A stretch of 55,705 nucleotides of DNA from an uncultured Chloroflexales bacterium (GCA_937925925.1 CALANA010000187.1:1-55705); one strand, 5' to 3'; shown: positions 1 through 9,538, counted from the first letter of the stretch. The notes: generated by a model from the letters alone, not told the origin. Numbers and translations are program-made.

Positions 1-218
1 GCCCTTCCGCATCCGTTGGTTCGTCGTACGCTTGCGCATACGACCGCGCGACGTCCCCTGGAACGAGCGGTCGCGGGACGGAGAGGCGTTGCATGCAACG
101 CCTTTACGCCGACATCCACACATGGGTGAGAGCCTGCGGCCCCGCCCCCCTACCGCAACGCAGTCTCGTGGGAGGACGCATGGCAAGCACATACGGAAGG
201 TTCATGTCGCAACGGTAT
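1..218. repeat. Family A MITE-like repeat, left end cut by window
   Basis: This is a non-coding copy of the repeat family best seen at 55438-55672. It shares the CCTTCCGCATCCGTTGGT start, the GCGTTGCATGCAACGC core palindrome (about 85-100) and a right end with CGGAAGGTTCATGTCGC followed by AACGGTAT. The left terminal repeat lies outside the window. Short reading frames across it are low in complexity and are not genes. Confidence 0.75.
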
Positions 219-315
219 GAATAGAGTAACGACATTCGTCGTTACTCTGTCGTCAGGAACGACGAACGTCGTTACAACGTATCCCTTAACATCACGGTGG
301 TCAACCACTACACCA
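217..315. repeat. Family B MITE-like repeat, partial
   Basis: The stretch resembles the right part of the 14905-15027 element. It has paired AACGACGAACGTCGTTAC blocks and ends in ATCACGGTGGTCAACCACTA. The outer CTAGTGG end is missing on the left, where the family A copy ends at 218, so one element may have inserted into the other. Confidence 0.6.
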
Positions 316-511
316 TCCGCCGCACAAGGAGCGCTATCACCACCAGGATCAGCAACAAACTCCAGGCAAGATTACCCGTCTGCAAAATTAAGATCCAGGT
401 TATAGCAGCGATCAAAATAGCAACACCGAAACACCCCCGGCGCACCCGTGCCTCCGGCGTATCCTTTGGCGACTGGAATGGAGACGGCGGTTGCTGGTCT
501 GGGGTACGCAT
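308..511 (-). CDS. Small two-helix membrane protein
   Basis: This 67-residue protein is not recognised. A polar, proline-rich N-terminus of about 28 residues is followed by two hydrophobic segments (about 28-45 and 48-62) and a basic end (VRRMV), which suggests a small inner-membrane protein with a hairpin topology. The ATG is preceded by AGAGGTGAGGT, a good ribosome-binding site, which is the main reason to take it as real. It lies alone between repeats, and its 3' end runs up to the family B repeat. It could be an orphan or a decayed gene; only the reading frame, hydrophobic pattern and ribosome-binding site support it. Confidence 0.45.
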   Translation of the reverse strand: MRTPDQQPPSPFQSPKDTPEARVRRGCFGVAILIAAITWILILQTGNLAWSLLLILVVIALLVRRMV

Positions 512-1447
512 ACCTCACCTCTTTCATCGTCATTGACACGAGTTACACAATCACCTATCACCAGATGGTTTGCGCCTGCGGCAGAGCGATGCGTTGTCTC
601 TGCGGTCACAGGCGCAAAGGGCCTGGGATTCAAGCCACTGCGTGACGCGCGTCGTTTAGAATGCTTATCGCAAAAGATTCTAGCAAACGTTTCGTTACAG
701 TCTTTCTGCATAAGTCGTGCAGCAACGCAGTCCCGACTGATGAACGATGTACGCAATGCCTGGCTTATGACAAGCGGGATACCAGACAGAGGACAAAGGT
801 ACTATTGTCGTGCAAGCCGGTATTAGCTACCGTATATGTATAACATATACGAGCGCAAGCCGTTACCTCGTTGTCGATCGCTAGTCGGCATTAGCGAAAA
901 ATACGGAGACGCAATGGTCGTCAGCATCGCTTCAAACAGGCCATAGTGTCCATCAGATCTTCACCAGCACACATCATACCATAGCTTGCCGTATGTCTGG
1001 CATGCATGGTACCCTGACATTACGGGGCATAGAGAATGTTGTATTTATCGGGAAAAACAAACAACACCAGTTGCTGTCGATAAATACTAGTATGGTTAGT
1101 ACCTTGCGTTTTTAACAAAATGAGGTGCTTCGTACTATAACAAGACCGCGTCAGACCTTACGCGGTGGATCATATGCCGACCGTTTTCGCCTGCGACAGC
1201 GTAAAAGCGTTGGCACGTTGGCACGTTCTAACGTTCTAACGCTACAAGGTACCGCTCTGCCGCAGGCGCAAACCATGGTTTGTTTACGTGACTGCGTAAG
1301 TCCGGTTCATCTCGGCGGGGGTGCAGGGGCCTGCGGATCCCGCACATGTTCCGGGATTTCGGCGGATCTTCGCCTCGCGCAATCTTGTGCCGAAGTCTCG
1401 TTGGCGTATTCGTGCGAGCGAAGAAAAATCTGGAAAGACGATGAACG
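512..1447. other. Gene-free region with two perfect inverted repeats
   Basis: No convincing gene is seen. The stretch holds a family C repeat fragment near 565-640 (GGCAGAGCGATGCG then an inverted GTCACAGGCGC), a perfect inverted repeat at 831-851 (CGTATATG, 5-base loop, CATATACG) and another at 1041-1087 (GTATTTATCG, 27-base loop, CGATAAATAC). Short tandem ACGTTCTA and ACGTTGGC units lie at about 1210-1242, and a family C copy at about 1245-1310. The region immediately precedes the diguanylate cyclase gene and may contain its control elements. Confidence 0.55.
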
Positions 1448-3694
1448 ATGAAAAACCAGGATATAATGATTGCACCGGATGAGGCTCTGGCACCATTACA
1501 GGCGGAAAATAGATTCCTGCAACAGCGTGTGTCCGATTTAGAGTACCGTGCATCCTATCTCCATACGTTATGTTCAAAGCTATCAGACATGGTGCTGGTT
1601 GTTGACGCATACGGGCGTTATGTAGAAATCTTTGCTATCCATCCCATCCTGCCGGCTACACCCAATCAAGCGCTGAACCAGAAGACACTCCACGATACCT
1701 TTCCCGCACCCCAGGCCGATATGTTGCTGCTGAAGATCCAGGAGGCTCTTGCTACCCGGCAGGTCATATCTATCGACTATCATCTCACTGTGGCCACCAG
1801 GACGCACTGGTTTACGGGTGCCATCCACCCGCTCAACCCGCAGCAGGTATGCTGTATCTTGCACGACTTTACCGAGCGCAAACAGATTGAAACCGAGTTA
1901 GCACAGTCACTGGCACGCCAGAAGGCGACCATTGAGTCAACTTCCGATGGGGTGCTGGTGGTGGCTCAGGATGGCAGCATTGTCAACTTTAATCACCGTT
2001 TCGTAGAACTGTGGCGATTACCAGACGACTGGCACATCCGTTTTATGTGCCAGGGACGGTTTACTCTGCTCGAATCGCAGGTGAAGGACAGATCGCGCTT
2101 TATTCGCCGCATGGCCGAGTTGTGTGATCTGATCGAAGCCGAGGGTTATGACCTGATTGAACTGAAGGACGGTCGTATTCTTGAGGGGTATACGACGCCC
2201 TATCGGGTACGCGGCATCATTGCGGGCCGGGTGTGGAGCTTTCGGGATGTAACAGAGCGCAAGCGGGACGAAGTAGCGTTGCAGGCCAGCCAGGCACAGT
2301 TACAGGCCATTTTTGACAACGCTGCGGTCGGGGTGGTGCTGATCGATGGGCAGGGGCGCTATCTACAGTTCAACGAGCGCTGGCTGGAGATGATCTGTAT
2401 CACTTCTGAAGAACTGTTGCAGACAACGTATCTCGATGTTACCCATCCGCACGATCGTGAACAGAGCCGGAAGGCCATGCAGGCGCTTATCCATGGGAAA
2501 ATGACAGCCTATCGGGTGGAACAACGCTACATCCGCAGTGACGGCAGCACCTTCTGGGGCGATCTGGCGCTCACGCCCATCCGTACCGACCGGGGCATGC
2601 CCACAGCCCTGGTTGCGATTGTCACCGATATTAGTGATCGCAAACGCGCCGAAGCCGAGTTACAACGGGCCAATACCAAACTGGTGCATTCGGTGAACGA
2701 GTTAAAAAATCATAACCATGACCTGACCTTGCTCAATAAGTTCAGCGAGGGGTTGCAAGCCTGTCGGACAGTTAGCGAGGCGTATCAACTGGTGGCGCGG
2801 TTTGGCAAGCGACTATTTGTGGAGCATGCGGGCACGCTGTATATACGTAATCCTGGCAGCGGTGTATTTGAAGTTGTTGCCAGTTGGGGGCGCTCTGATA
2901 GCAATACCACTCCGTTTCAGCCTGAGTTATGCCTGATCTTTGATCCGCATCAGCGACAGCTTGCCAATAACTTCTATGCCAGCCAGCATTGTCAGCATAA
3001 AGCCGGAGTACCGTCGCATCCATGCCTGTGTATTCCCCTGATTGCCGACCAGCATAAGATTGGCATATTGCGCCTCAGTAGCGAGCAAATCCGGTTGCCA
3101 CAGATCAATGAACGCTTGCAGCGGTTAGGACTGATGATGGTCGAGCAGTTGACCCTCGCGCTGGCAAACCTGCAACTACGTGAACAGCTACGCGAGCAAT
3201 CTATCCGTGATCCGCTAACGGGCCTGTTTAACCGGCGTTATATGGAAGAGACAGTGAAACGGGAGCTGCAACGTGCAAACCGCTATCAACATTCGATTGG
3301 CGTAGTAATGCTCGATATTGATCATTTTAAGCAGTTCAATGATACCTGGGGGCATGATGGTGGTGATGCGGTCTTGCGCGCCATAGGACTCTTTTTGCAA
3401 GAGCATATTCGCGGGAGCGATGTGGCCTGTCGTTATGGTGGTGAAGAATTCATTCTGATCCTACCCGATGCCCCACTGGAGGATACCTACCATCGCGCCC
3501 ATGAACTCCGTGCTGGTATCAAAGATCTGCAGATTCAGCATAACGGTCAGCAATTACCGACCGTAACGACCTCGGTTGGTGTGGCAAGTTTTCCGGTGCA
3601 TGGTGTGACGATTGAGGAAGTCATTAAAGTAGCTGATACCGCTCTCTATCAAGCCAAAACCGGCGGCCGTGATCAAGTGGTACTGGCTCAATGA
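1448..3694 (+). CDS. PAS-GAF-GGDEF diguanylate cyclase
   Basis: The 748-residue protein should make cyclic di-GMP from two GTP in response to a sensed signal. It begins with a short coiled coil (about 10-32), followed by three PAS-like domains (about 36-145, 155-275, 283-402), each ending in the DxTERK or DISDRKR type of linker. A GAF-like domain (about 425-575) and a GGDEF domain (about 585-748) complete it. The active-site motif GGEEF lies at 664-668, metal-binding aspartates in LDID at 622-625, and an RxxD inhibitory I-site at 655-658 with the spacing found in PleD, so product inhibition is expected. No transmembrane helix is seen, so it is probably cytosolic. It stands alone between repeat-rich regions; the ligand cannot be told from sequence. 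Confidence 0.93.
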   Translation: MKNQDIMIAPDEALAPLQAENRFLQQRVSDLEYRASYLHTLCSKLSDMVLVVDAYGRYVEIFAIHPILPATPNQALNQKTLHDTFPAPQADMLLLKIQEALATRQVISIDYHLTVATRTHWFTGAIHPLNPQQVCCILHDFTERKQIETELAQSLARQKATIESTSDGVLVVAQDGSIVNFNHRFVELWRLPDDWHIRFMCQGRFTLLESQVKDRSRFIRRMAELCDLIEAEGYDLIELKDGRILEGYTTPYRVRGIIAGRVWSFRDVTERKRDEVALQASQAQLQAIFDNAAVGVVLIDGQGRYLQFNERWLEMICITSEELLQTTYLDVTHPHDREQSRKAMQALIHGKMTAYRVEQRYIRSDGSTFWGDLALTPIRTDRGMPTALVAIVTDISDRKRAEAELQRANTKLVHSVNELKNHNHDLTLLNKFSEGLQACRTVSEAYQLVARFGKRLFVEHAGTLYIRNPGSGVFEVVASWGRSDSNTTPFQPELCLIFDPHQRQLANNFYASQHCQHKAGVPSHPCLCIPLIADQHKIGILRLSSEQIRLPQINERLQRLGLMMVEQLTLALANLQLREQLREQSIRDPLTGLFNRRYMEETVKRELQRANRYQHSIGVVMLDIDHFKQFNDTWGHDGGDAVLRAIGLFLQEHIRGSDVACRYGGEEFILILPDAPLEDTYHRAHELRAGIKDLQIQHNGQQLPTVTTSVGVASFPVHGVTIEEVIKVADTALYQAKTGGRDQVVLAQ

Positions 3695-3782
3695 TCGCTC
3701 CCCGACAGGACTGGTGATCCGCTGGTCTTTGACAACATGGACAACGACGACGGCGATCGCTCCCCGACAGGACTGGTGATCC
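3693..3782. repeat. 28-bp direct repeat, two copies
   Basis: An identical 28-base unit starting GATCGCTCCCCGACAGG occurs at 3693-3720 and 3755-3782, 62 bases apart. The first copy begins inside the stop codon region of the diguanylate cyclase gene. This looks like a local duplication; no function is evident. Confidence 0.85.
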
Positions 3783-3796
3783 ACACTACACATCTG

Positions 3797-4089
3797 ATAC
3801 CAATTTACCGTCGCCCTTCCGCCGCTTGTGGTTCGTCTGCCCCTTCCGTATGTCTGGACGGACGCGGTGGGTCATCCGCCGCGCGGTTCGTCCGCGGCCG
3901 CGTGGAAGGGGACGAATGCGCCTACGAACGCCCGCGCAGTGCCACGGTTCGTCCGCGACCGCGTGGAAGGGGAACCAAAAAAACAGCAACAAGACCGCTC
4001 TGCCGAAGGCGCAACCCATCTGGTCATGGACGACCGCGTACCGCGGGTGCATGACCAGAACATGCGGAATGGTCACGTCGAAACGGTAT
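3797..4089. repeat. Family A MITE-like repeat
   Basis: The element starts ATACCAATTTACCGTCG and ends in CATGCGGAATGGTCACGTCG followed by AAACGGTAT, which is the inverted match of the left end. Inside are GC-rich duplicated segments (CGTCCGCGGCCGCGTGGAA near 3890 and a similar one near 3950) and a family C unit (ACCGCTCTGCCGAAGGCGC near 3990, GACCGCGTACC near 4030). It carries no gene. Confidence 0.75.
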
Positions 4090-4148
4090 GACCTCATAGC
4101 TGCCAGGTGTGGGGCCACCAGAATAATGCTGAATTGTGATTCTTTCAC

Positions 4149-4176
4149 TTGACTTTCTGGTATGTTGTATTATACT
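4149..4176 (+). promoter_or_regulatory. arsR-acr3 promoter
   Basis: A sigma-70 type promoter is visible: TTGACT at 4149-4154, a 16-base spacer and TATACT at 4171-4176. The -10 box overlaps the palindromic operator at 4174-4193, so repressor binding would block RNA polymerase. Confidence 0.75.
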
Positions 4177-4193
4177 TCAATCGTGATTGAAGT
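4174..4193. promoter_or_regulatory. ArsR operator palindrome
   Basis: ACTTCAATC-GT-GATTGAAGT is a perfect inverted repeat with 9-base arms. It sits between the -10 box and the arsR start codon. ArsR/SmtB repressors bind such TTGAA-containing dyads and leave DNA when arsenite binds. Autoregulation is inferred from position. Confidence 0.8.
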
Positions 4194-4221
4194 ATTTCAG
4201 GGGAGGATGCGGGAGGATGTG

Positions 4222-4608
4222 ATGCCAACACAACCAGTTGTATTCGATCAGTTGCAGACACTGGTGGCCTGGCTGAAAGTCCTGGCCGAGCCACGCCGTC
4301 TGCAAATCTTCGACCTGCTGATGCAGGGTGTACAGTGTAACTGTGAACTGGGGGAACAGTTGCAGTTGGCTCCGAACCTGATTTCGCATCACTTGAGCGT
4401 GTTACGGCAGGCAGGATTGGTCGATATGGAACGGGATCAGGTCGATGGACGCTGGGTGTACTATTCAGTCAACCTGGCGGCATTGCAGGCATTGAACGCC
4501 ACGTTTGGTGCTTTCTTTCATCCAGCGCGTATGCAGCAGCGGCAACCAACATGTGGGCCGCAAAGTACTCTGCTTACGCTTGATACAATTGAGGAGGTTT
4601 TTGAATGA
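4222..4608 (+). CDS. arsR: ArsR/SmtB-family arsenic-responsive repressor
   Basis: The 128-residue winged-helix repressor should silence its own operon until trivalent arsenic binds. The helix-turn-helix region is about 37-70 (ISHHLSVLRQAGLV), with the dimerisation helices at either end. A Cys pair, CNC at 39-41 just before the recognition helices, fits the metal-binding position of ArsR proteins (ELCVCDL in E. coli); a third Cys is in the C-terminal tail (QPTCG). The ATG at 4222 is chosen because GGGAGG lies 5 bases upstream; an in-frame ATG at 4207 is possible. The stop codon overlaps the next start as ATGA, so translation with acr3 is coupled. The ligand is inferred from the neighbour. Confidence 0.9.
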   Translation: MPTQPVVFDQLQTLVAWLKVLAEPRRLQIFDLLMQGVQCNCELGEQLQLAPNLISHHLSVLRQAGLVDMERDQVDGRWVYYSVNLAALQALNATFGAFFHPARMQQRQPTCGPQSTLLTLDTIEEVFE

Positions 4609-5717
4609 ACACAGCCCGAGCAGAAACAATGAAGCCGCGTAAAGAATACAATCTCAGCTTCTTTCAGCGCTATCTCACGCTGTGGGTTGGATTATGTATT
4701 GTGGTCGGCATTGCGCTGGGATCACTGTTCCCAGAAGGTGCCGAGTTTTTGAACTCGCTGGCGATCGCCCAGGTGAACATTCCCGTTGCCGTCTTGTTGT
4801 TTGCGATGATGTATCCGATTATGGTACAGATCGATTTTGGCGAAGTGGTCAATGTTGCGCGGGCACCGCGCCCGGTCATTTTGACGTTAGTGGTTAACTG
4901 GGCGATCAAGCCCTTTACCATGGTGTTCTTTGCCTGGTTGTTCTTCCGGGTCGTCTGGGCACCCTATGTCGATCCAACCATGGCGAGCGAATATATGGCC
5001 GGAATGATCCTGCTGGGCATTGCACCCTGCACAGCAATGGTGCTCGTCTGGAGTTATCTGGCGCGTACGCGCATGGGCTTGACGCTGATTATGGTGGCGA
5101 TCAATTCGCTGACGATGTTGCTGCTCTATGCGCCGCTGGGCAACTTCTTGCTGGGTGTATCCGATATGGCCGTGCCGTTCCTGACGATTTTTCTGAGCGT
5201 GATGCTGTATGTTGGCGTATCTCTCGTCGTGGGGTATATCAGCCGCACGCAGTTGATCAAACGCAAGGGGATTGAGTGGTACGAGCGGGTGTTCCTCAAG
5301 CATATGGGCACGATTTCGACGGTAGCACTGTTGCTGACGCTGATCTTTCTGTTTATGCTCCAGGGACGGGTTATTCTCACTTCCCCGCTGATCGTGGGCA
5401 TGATTGCCGTGCCGCTGATCATCCAGACGCTGGCGATTTTCGGCATCGGCTATGGTGCGGCGAAGGTGTTAGGTCTGTCGTACGAGGAGGCTGCGCCGGC
5501 GGCGATGATCGGGGCCAGCAACCATTTTGAGGTAGCCATCGCCACGGCGGTGACGCTGTTTGGCCTGACATCAGGAGCGGCACTCTCAACCGTTGTAGGG
5601 GTATTGATTGAGGTACCGATTATGTTGCTGCTGGTGAAGATCTGTATCAGTACGCAGCACTGGTTCCCGCGTAGAGCCGCAGTGTCTCGCATGGCAGCCA
5701 CAGAAACGACTGGTTAG
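4605..5717 (+). CDS. acr3: ACR3-family arsenite efflux permease
   Basis: The 370-residue integral membrane protein exports arsenite. It has about ten hydrophobic helices. The family signature GIAPCTAMVLVW is present, with Cys142 as the essential thiolate cysteine, and GASNHFEVAIA in a late helix is also typical. The length matches the family. It is translated from the ATG overlapping the arsR stop, with GAGGAGG upstream. No arsenate reductase gene is next to it, so the pair alone would handle arsenite. It would be induced by arsenic through ArsR. Confidence 0.95.
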   Translation: MNTARAETMKPRKEYNLSFFQRYLTLWVGLCIVVGIALGSLFPEGAEFLNSLAIAQVNIPVAVLLFAMMYPIMVQIDFGEVVNVARAPRPVILTLVVNWAIKPFTMVFFAWLFFRVVWAPYVDPTMASEYMAGMILLGIAPCTAMVLVWSYLARTRMGLTLIMVAINSLTMLLLYAPLGNFLLGVSDMAVPFLTIFLSVMLYVGVSLVVGYISRTQLIKRKGIEWYERVFLKHMGTISTVALLLTLIFLFMLQGRVILTSPLIVGMIAVPLIIQTLAIFGIGYGAAKVLGLSYEEAAPAAMIGASNHFEVAIATAVTLFGLTSGAALSTVVGVLIEVPIMLLLVKICISTQHWFPRRAAVSRMAATETTG

Positions 5718-5746
5718 TACTGCAACGAGACTTTGTCTTGTTGGTG

Positions 5747-5771
5747 GTGCAGGGGCTTGCCGCCCCTGCAC
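5747..5771. terminator. Hairpin after acr3
   Basis: GTGCAGGGGC, a 5-base loop and GCCCCTGCAC form a perfect 10-bp stem 30 bases after the acr3 stop codon. A run of T is lacking, so it may be a repeat hairpin that only aids termination. Confidence 0.5.
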
Positions 5772-6634
5772 GTGTCTCTTCACGTATGAATTTTTGATCG
5801 GAGTCTTCTTGAGCGTTCGTGATTGCTCACTGCTCCTTATGCTTTCTGCTCAATCTGTCTCTTGTTTCCCCAAAACGCCTCCGCGCTTACCATAGCCGTG
5901 CCATGGCCCCTCCATCGTATGCATCGTGCTTGTTCCCTAAAAACGCCTCTGCGTTTGCCATGGCCTTCTTTTTCAGGACGTACCCAGTCGCGTGAACCCA
6001 ACGTTCCTTCGACTACGCTCAGAACAAGCTTTTGCGCCTGCGGCAGAATGGAAGGGACTCTTTTTTACCAGATTTTCGTCGTAGGCGAAAATTTGGCGGA
6101 AAAGAAGACAACGTACCGCTCTGCCGAAGGCGAAAAGACGAATCGCCCATAGCACCGCATATATTCTGACATAAAGAAGAGGAAGACGAACCAGAGGATG
6201 TCGCAACATTCTGAAGCTGGTTGACCATAGGCGCAACCAGGCCAGATATCGTCCGCAGTTGCTCCGCAAACGCCAATAACCCTGTGATAGAATCAACACA
6301 GAGCATGTACTACAATAATACGGCAGCTCTGCTAGCTATAAAGGACTAACGCCAACATTCTGTATCGGCACCAGTTCCTGTCCAGGCATCAGATCGGGCT
6401 AGCCGGATACGAACGTGGGGCAGCAGTACCGGCCTGGCTCGCCTCAACCCAGGCAGAGTACGCTTTGCAGACAGGCTGCTGACATCTATACTAAACATCA
6501 GCCAGCATTGTGGCCGCTTGAAATGAACCCACTTTATACTGCTCGATCCAGTGTCACGACCAGCAGATGTATGTTCATCAACAATCATACATTGATACGG
6601 TTTCTGTGTCCCTTGCTATACAGGAGAACCACCT
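5772..6634. repeat. Gene-free region with family C repeat
   Basis: No gene is supported. Two related segments (CAAAACGCCTCCGCGCTTACC near 5870 and AAAAACGCCTCTGCGTTTGCC near 5940) are followed by a family C repeat at about 6030-6140. That repeat contains an inverted GATTTTCGTCGTAGGCGAAAATT hairpin and the ACCGCTCTGCCGAAGGCG motif. A degenerate family A-like segment (GGAAGACGAACCAGAGGATG) follows at about 6180-6200. From 6300 to 6634 only ordinary leader sequence for glpF is seen. Confidence 0.5.
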
Positions 6635-7368
6635 ATGTCACCCTTCCTGGGCGAGCTACTCGGAACAATGATCTTGATCATGTTTGGTAACGGTGCGATG
6701 GCTGGGATACTACTCAACAAATCGAAAGCCCAGAATAGTGGCTGGATCGTTCTTAGTGCTGGCTGGTCATTTGGGGTTATGTCTGGTGTATTTGTGTCTC
6801 AGGCAACGGGTAGCCCGGATGCACACATTAATCCGGCTGTCACTGTTGCGGCCATGGTACGCGGTGGATTGAGCATTAGGATGGGATAACCTACATCGCT
6901 GGTCAGTTTATCAGCGCTTTTATTGGCGCTGTGCTGGTATGGCTTAACTATTTGCCCCACTGGAGTATAACCACTGCACAGGATGCTAAACTGGCGTGCT
7001 TCTGTACTGGCCCGGCGATTCGCAACCCGCTTGCCAATATCATCAGTGAAATTATTGGGACATTTGTCCTCGTATTTGTCATTTTCTCGATCTTTAGCGC
7101 TTTTCAGTCTGGCTCCGATCAGAACCCGGCCACTAATCTCTATCCTTATCTACTCGCCAACCTGGTCTGGGGCATTGGCCTGGCATTGGGCGGAAGTACC
7201 GGTTATGCCATTAACCCGGCGCGTGACCTTGGCCCGCGCATTGCGCATGCCGTCCTGCCAATTGCGGGTAAGGGTGATCCAGATTGGGGCTATGCCTGGA
7301 TTCCCGTCGTGGGGCCATTGATCGGCAGTTCGCTGGCGGCGTTGCTGGCGTTGACGCTTGGTATGTAA
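6635..7368 (+). pseudogene. glpF: Glycerol facilitator, broken by a one-base frameshift
   Basis: This is an aquaglyceroporin of the MIP family that would let glycerol cross the membrane. The first part (6635-6889) carries the first pore motif INPAV, and the second (frame of 6931-7368) carries INPARD, whose aspartate is typical of glycerol channels. The frame shifts by one base near 6876-6888. Adding one G to ATTAGGATG restores a continuous protein of about 244 residues (GLSIEDGITYIAGQF across the joint). AGGAGA lies 7 bases before the ATG. Everything else is intact, so the lesion is recent or a sequencing error. It lies upstream of glpK, with which it would work. Confidence 0.85.
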
Positions 7369-7424
7369 GAGATAACAATCATGAGTCATCAACAGCCGGA
7401 GTCCCGGCTGTAGCCCGGATAGTA

Positions 7425-7528
7425 GCCTCCCCGCCCGGCGGCTGAAGCCGCGGGCTACGGGCTGCGAAGCCCGCCTGCGCGGGCTGGAGCGGGGCATACC
7501 GGATTCATGACGCAAACTCCATTAGTCG
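7425..7528. repeat. 104-bp dispersed repeat, copy 1
   Basis: The unit begins GCCTCCCCGCCCGGCGGCTG and ends ACTCCATTAGTCG. It matches 52284-52387 over all 104 bases with only about four differences. It contains hairpins CGGCTGAAGCCG and GCCCGCCTGCGCGGGC. The second copy sits inside a family B element. Confidence 0.9.
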
Positions 7529-7710
7529 GGATAGCAGCAGGAGTCCCGGCTGTAGCTGGGACGGAACAGAGTCGTAACCTACCGGGGTCTCGGCTTTAGC
7601 CTGCACGGAACGCTACCCAGACTAAAGCCGGAACTCCGATGTACAAAAGCCGGGACTCCGATGGATCATTGGGATACTACAAAAGGGCCTCCAGCCCGCC
7701 GTAGTTGTCT

Positions 7711-7830
7711 GTCATCCTGCGCGGAGGCGTCGCCGGAGCGTATGGCATCCTGAGCGGAGCGAAGGATCGTGATCCCATCAGAAGGGGAGATTCTTCGCTG
7801 CGCAAGCTGCTTCGCTCCGCTCAGCATGAC
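7711..7830. repeat. Long palindromic GTCATCCTGAGCG repeat
   Basis: The segment starts GTCATCCTGCGCGGAGGCG and ends CTTCGCTCCGCTCAGCATGAC, forming a large imperfect stem. It is related to the GTCATTCTGAGCGAAACGG palindrome at 11386-11467. Repeats of this type are widespread in bacterial intergenic DNA; no coding role is seen. Confidence 0.7.
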
Positions 7831-7979
7831 AAAACCCTGGAGCGATTTCCGTCATCGTGTAATACGCTTGCTAGACCTGGCATGGTATTATGTTGAACTC
7901 GGACATACTTTGACGCAACAATTGTGAGCCTTGACCGATACACAGAACAAAAGCATAAGCATGACAAGGAGGTCTTCAT

Positions 7980-9476
7980 ATGGCAATGTATGCAGTAGCG
8001 ATTGACCAGGGCACCACCAGCACGCGCTTTATGGTCTTTGATCACGGCGGGCGCATCGTCTGTTTTGATCAAAAAGAACACGAGCAGATCTACCCCAGAC
8101 CTGGCTGGGTAGAGCATAGCCCGGACGAGATCTGGGAGCGTACCCGCACCGTCATCCGCGATGGTCTGCGCAAAGGCAATATTGGGCCAGGAGACATTGC
8201 CGCCATCGGGATTACCAACCAGCGTGAAACCACTGTGGTCTGGGATCGCAAGACCGGCAAGCCCTACTATAATGCGATTGTGTGGCAGGACACGCGCACC
8301 GATCAGATCTGCAACCAGTTGGCCCAGGATGGCGGGCAGGATCGCTTTCGGCCGCAAACCGGCTTACCGCTGGCAACCTATTTCTCCGGCCCGAAGATTA
8401 TGTGGATTCTGGACAATGTGGCCGGTGTACGCGCCGCTGCCGAGCGCGGTGATGCGATCTTCGGCAATATCGACACCTTCCTGATCTGGCAGCTTACCGG
8501 TGGCACGCAGGGTGGTGTGCATGTGACCGATGTCACCAATGCCAGTCGCACCATGCTGATGGATCTCAAGACCCAGCAGTGGGATACCGAGATCCTGCGC
8601 ATTATGGGCATTCCGCGCCAGATGCTGCCCGAAATTCGGTCTAGCAGCGAGATATATGGCCTGGCAACCGGCGACCTGGCTGGCATTCCCGTCGCCGGCG
8701 ATCTGGGCGATCAGCAAGCCGCGCTGGTGGGGCAGACGTGTTATAGTGTGGGTGAAGCCAAAAATACCTATGGTACGGGGTGCTTCTTTTTGCTCAACAC
8801 CGGTACCGAGATCGTGCCATCGCGCAGTGGTCTGGTCACTACCGTTGCCTATAAGATAGGTGCTGCTCCGACCGTGTTCTGCCTGGAAGGCTCGATTGCA
8901 ATTACGGGCGCGCTGGTGCAGTGGCTGCGTGACAATCTGGGGATGATCACCAGCAGCGCTGACATTGAGGCCCTGGCGAATAGCGTTCAGGATAATGGCG
9001 GAGTCTCCTTTGTGCCCGCTTTTTCAGGCCTGTTTGCGCCCTACTGGAAATCGAACGCACGCGGGGTGATCGTCGGGCTGACACGCTATGTGCAGAAGGG
9101 GCACATTGCACGGGCGGTGCTGGAGGCCACGGCCTGGCAGACACGCGAAGTCGCCGATGCGATGGCGAAGGATTCAGGTATTCCGACCGAGTCGCTCAAA
9201 GTCGATGGCGGTATGGTGGTGAACAATACCCTGATGCAGTTCCAGAGCGATGCTCTGGGCGTGCCAGTCATCCGCCCACAGGTGGCCGAGACGACATCGC
9301 TCGGCGCGGCCTATGCTGCCGGGTTGGCGACCGGTTTCTGGAGCAATCTGGAAGATCTGCGCCAGAACTGGCAGGTGGATAAGGTCTGGCAACCGCAGAT
9401 GGATCCGACCGAGCGTGAAGCGCATTATAAATTGTGGAAAAAGGCCGTAACTCGTACTTTCGATTGGGTGGAGTAG
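7980..9476 (+). CDS. glpK: Glycerol kinase
   Basis: The 498-residue FGGY-family kinase phosphorylates glycerol to sn-glycerol 3-phosphate with ATP. The N-terminal phosphate-binding motif DQGTTSTRF and the [13 protein letters not shown] and IVWQDTRT segments typical of GlpK are intact. So is the C-terminal ATP site region ([17 protein letters not shown]). Length equals the usual 495-505 residues. AAGGAGG lies 7 bases before the ATG. It lies 62 bases upstream of glpA and completes the route from glycerol through GlpF to the GlpABC dehydrogenase. Confidence 0.97.
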   Translation: MAMYAVAIDQGTTSTRFMVFDHGGRIVCFDQKEHEQIYPRPGWVEHSPDEIWERTRTVIRDGLRKGNIGPGDIAAIGITNQRETTVVWDRKTGKPYYNAIVWQDTRTDQICNQLAQDGGQDRFRPQTGLPLATYFSGPKIMWILDNVAGVRAAAERGDAIFGNIDTFLIWQLTGGTQGGVHVTDVTNASRTMLMDLKTQQWDTEILRIMGIPRQMLPEIRSSSEIYGLATGDLAGIPVAGDLGDQQAALVGQTCYSVGEAKNTYGTGCFFLLNTGTEIVPSRSGLVTTVAYKIGAAPTVFCLEGSIAITGALVQWLRDNLGMITSSADIEALANSVQDNGGVSFVPAFSGLFAPYWKSNARGVIVGLTRYVQKGHIARAVLEATAWQTREVADAMAKDSGIPTESLKVDGGMVVNNTLMQFQSDALGVPVIRPQVAETTSLGAAYAAGLATGFWSNLEDLRQNWQVDKVWQPQMDPTEREAHYKLWKKAVTRTFDWVE

Positions 9477-9538
9477 TCTTGTAGTGTTGTCGGGTTGAGC
9501 GTTCACACGTTTCAACCCGCAACCAGGACAAAATCAGA

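Larger units (their letters stand above)
7369..7979. repeat. Repeat-filled gap between glpF and glpK
   Basis: No gene is supported. The gap holds a 104-bp repeat (7425-7528), inverted GTCCCGGCT...AGCCGGGACTCC motifs (about 7540-7665) and a long imperfect palindrome at 7711-7830. The last part (about 7955-7979) is the glpK leader with AAGGAGG. Confidence 0.6.

Noticed and set aside
1125..1451. 108-residue frame upstream of the diguanylate cyclase
   Set aside because: It crosses tandem and family C repeats, has no ribosome-binding site and overlaps the true start.
6592..6622. TTGATA-N19-TATACA as a glpF promoter
   Set aside because: The -10 box would overlap the ribosome-binding site, leaving no room for a usual transcript start.
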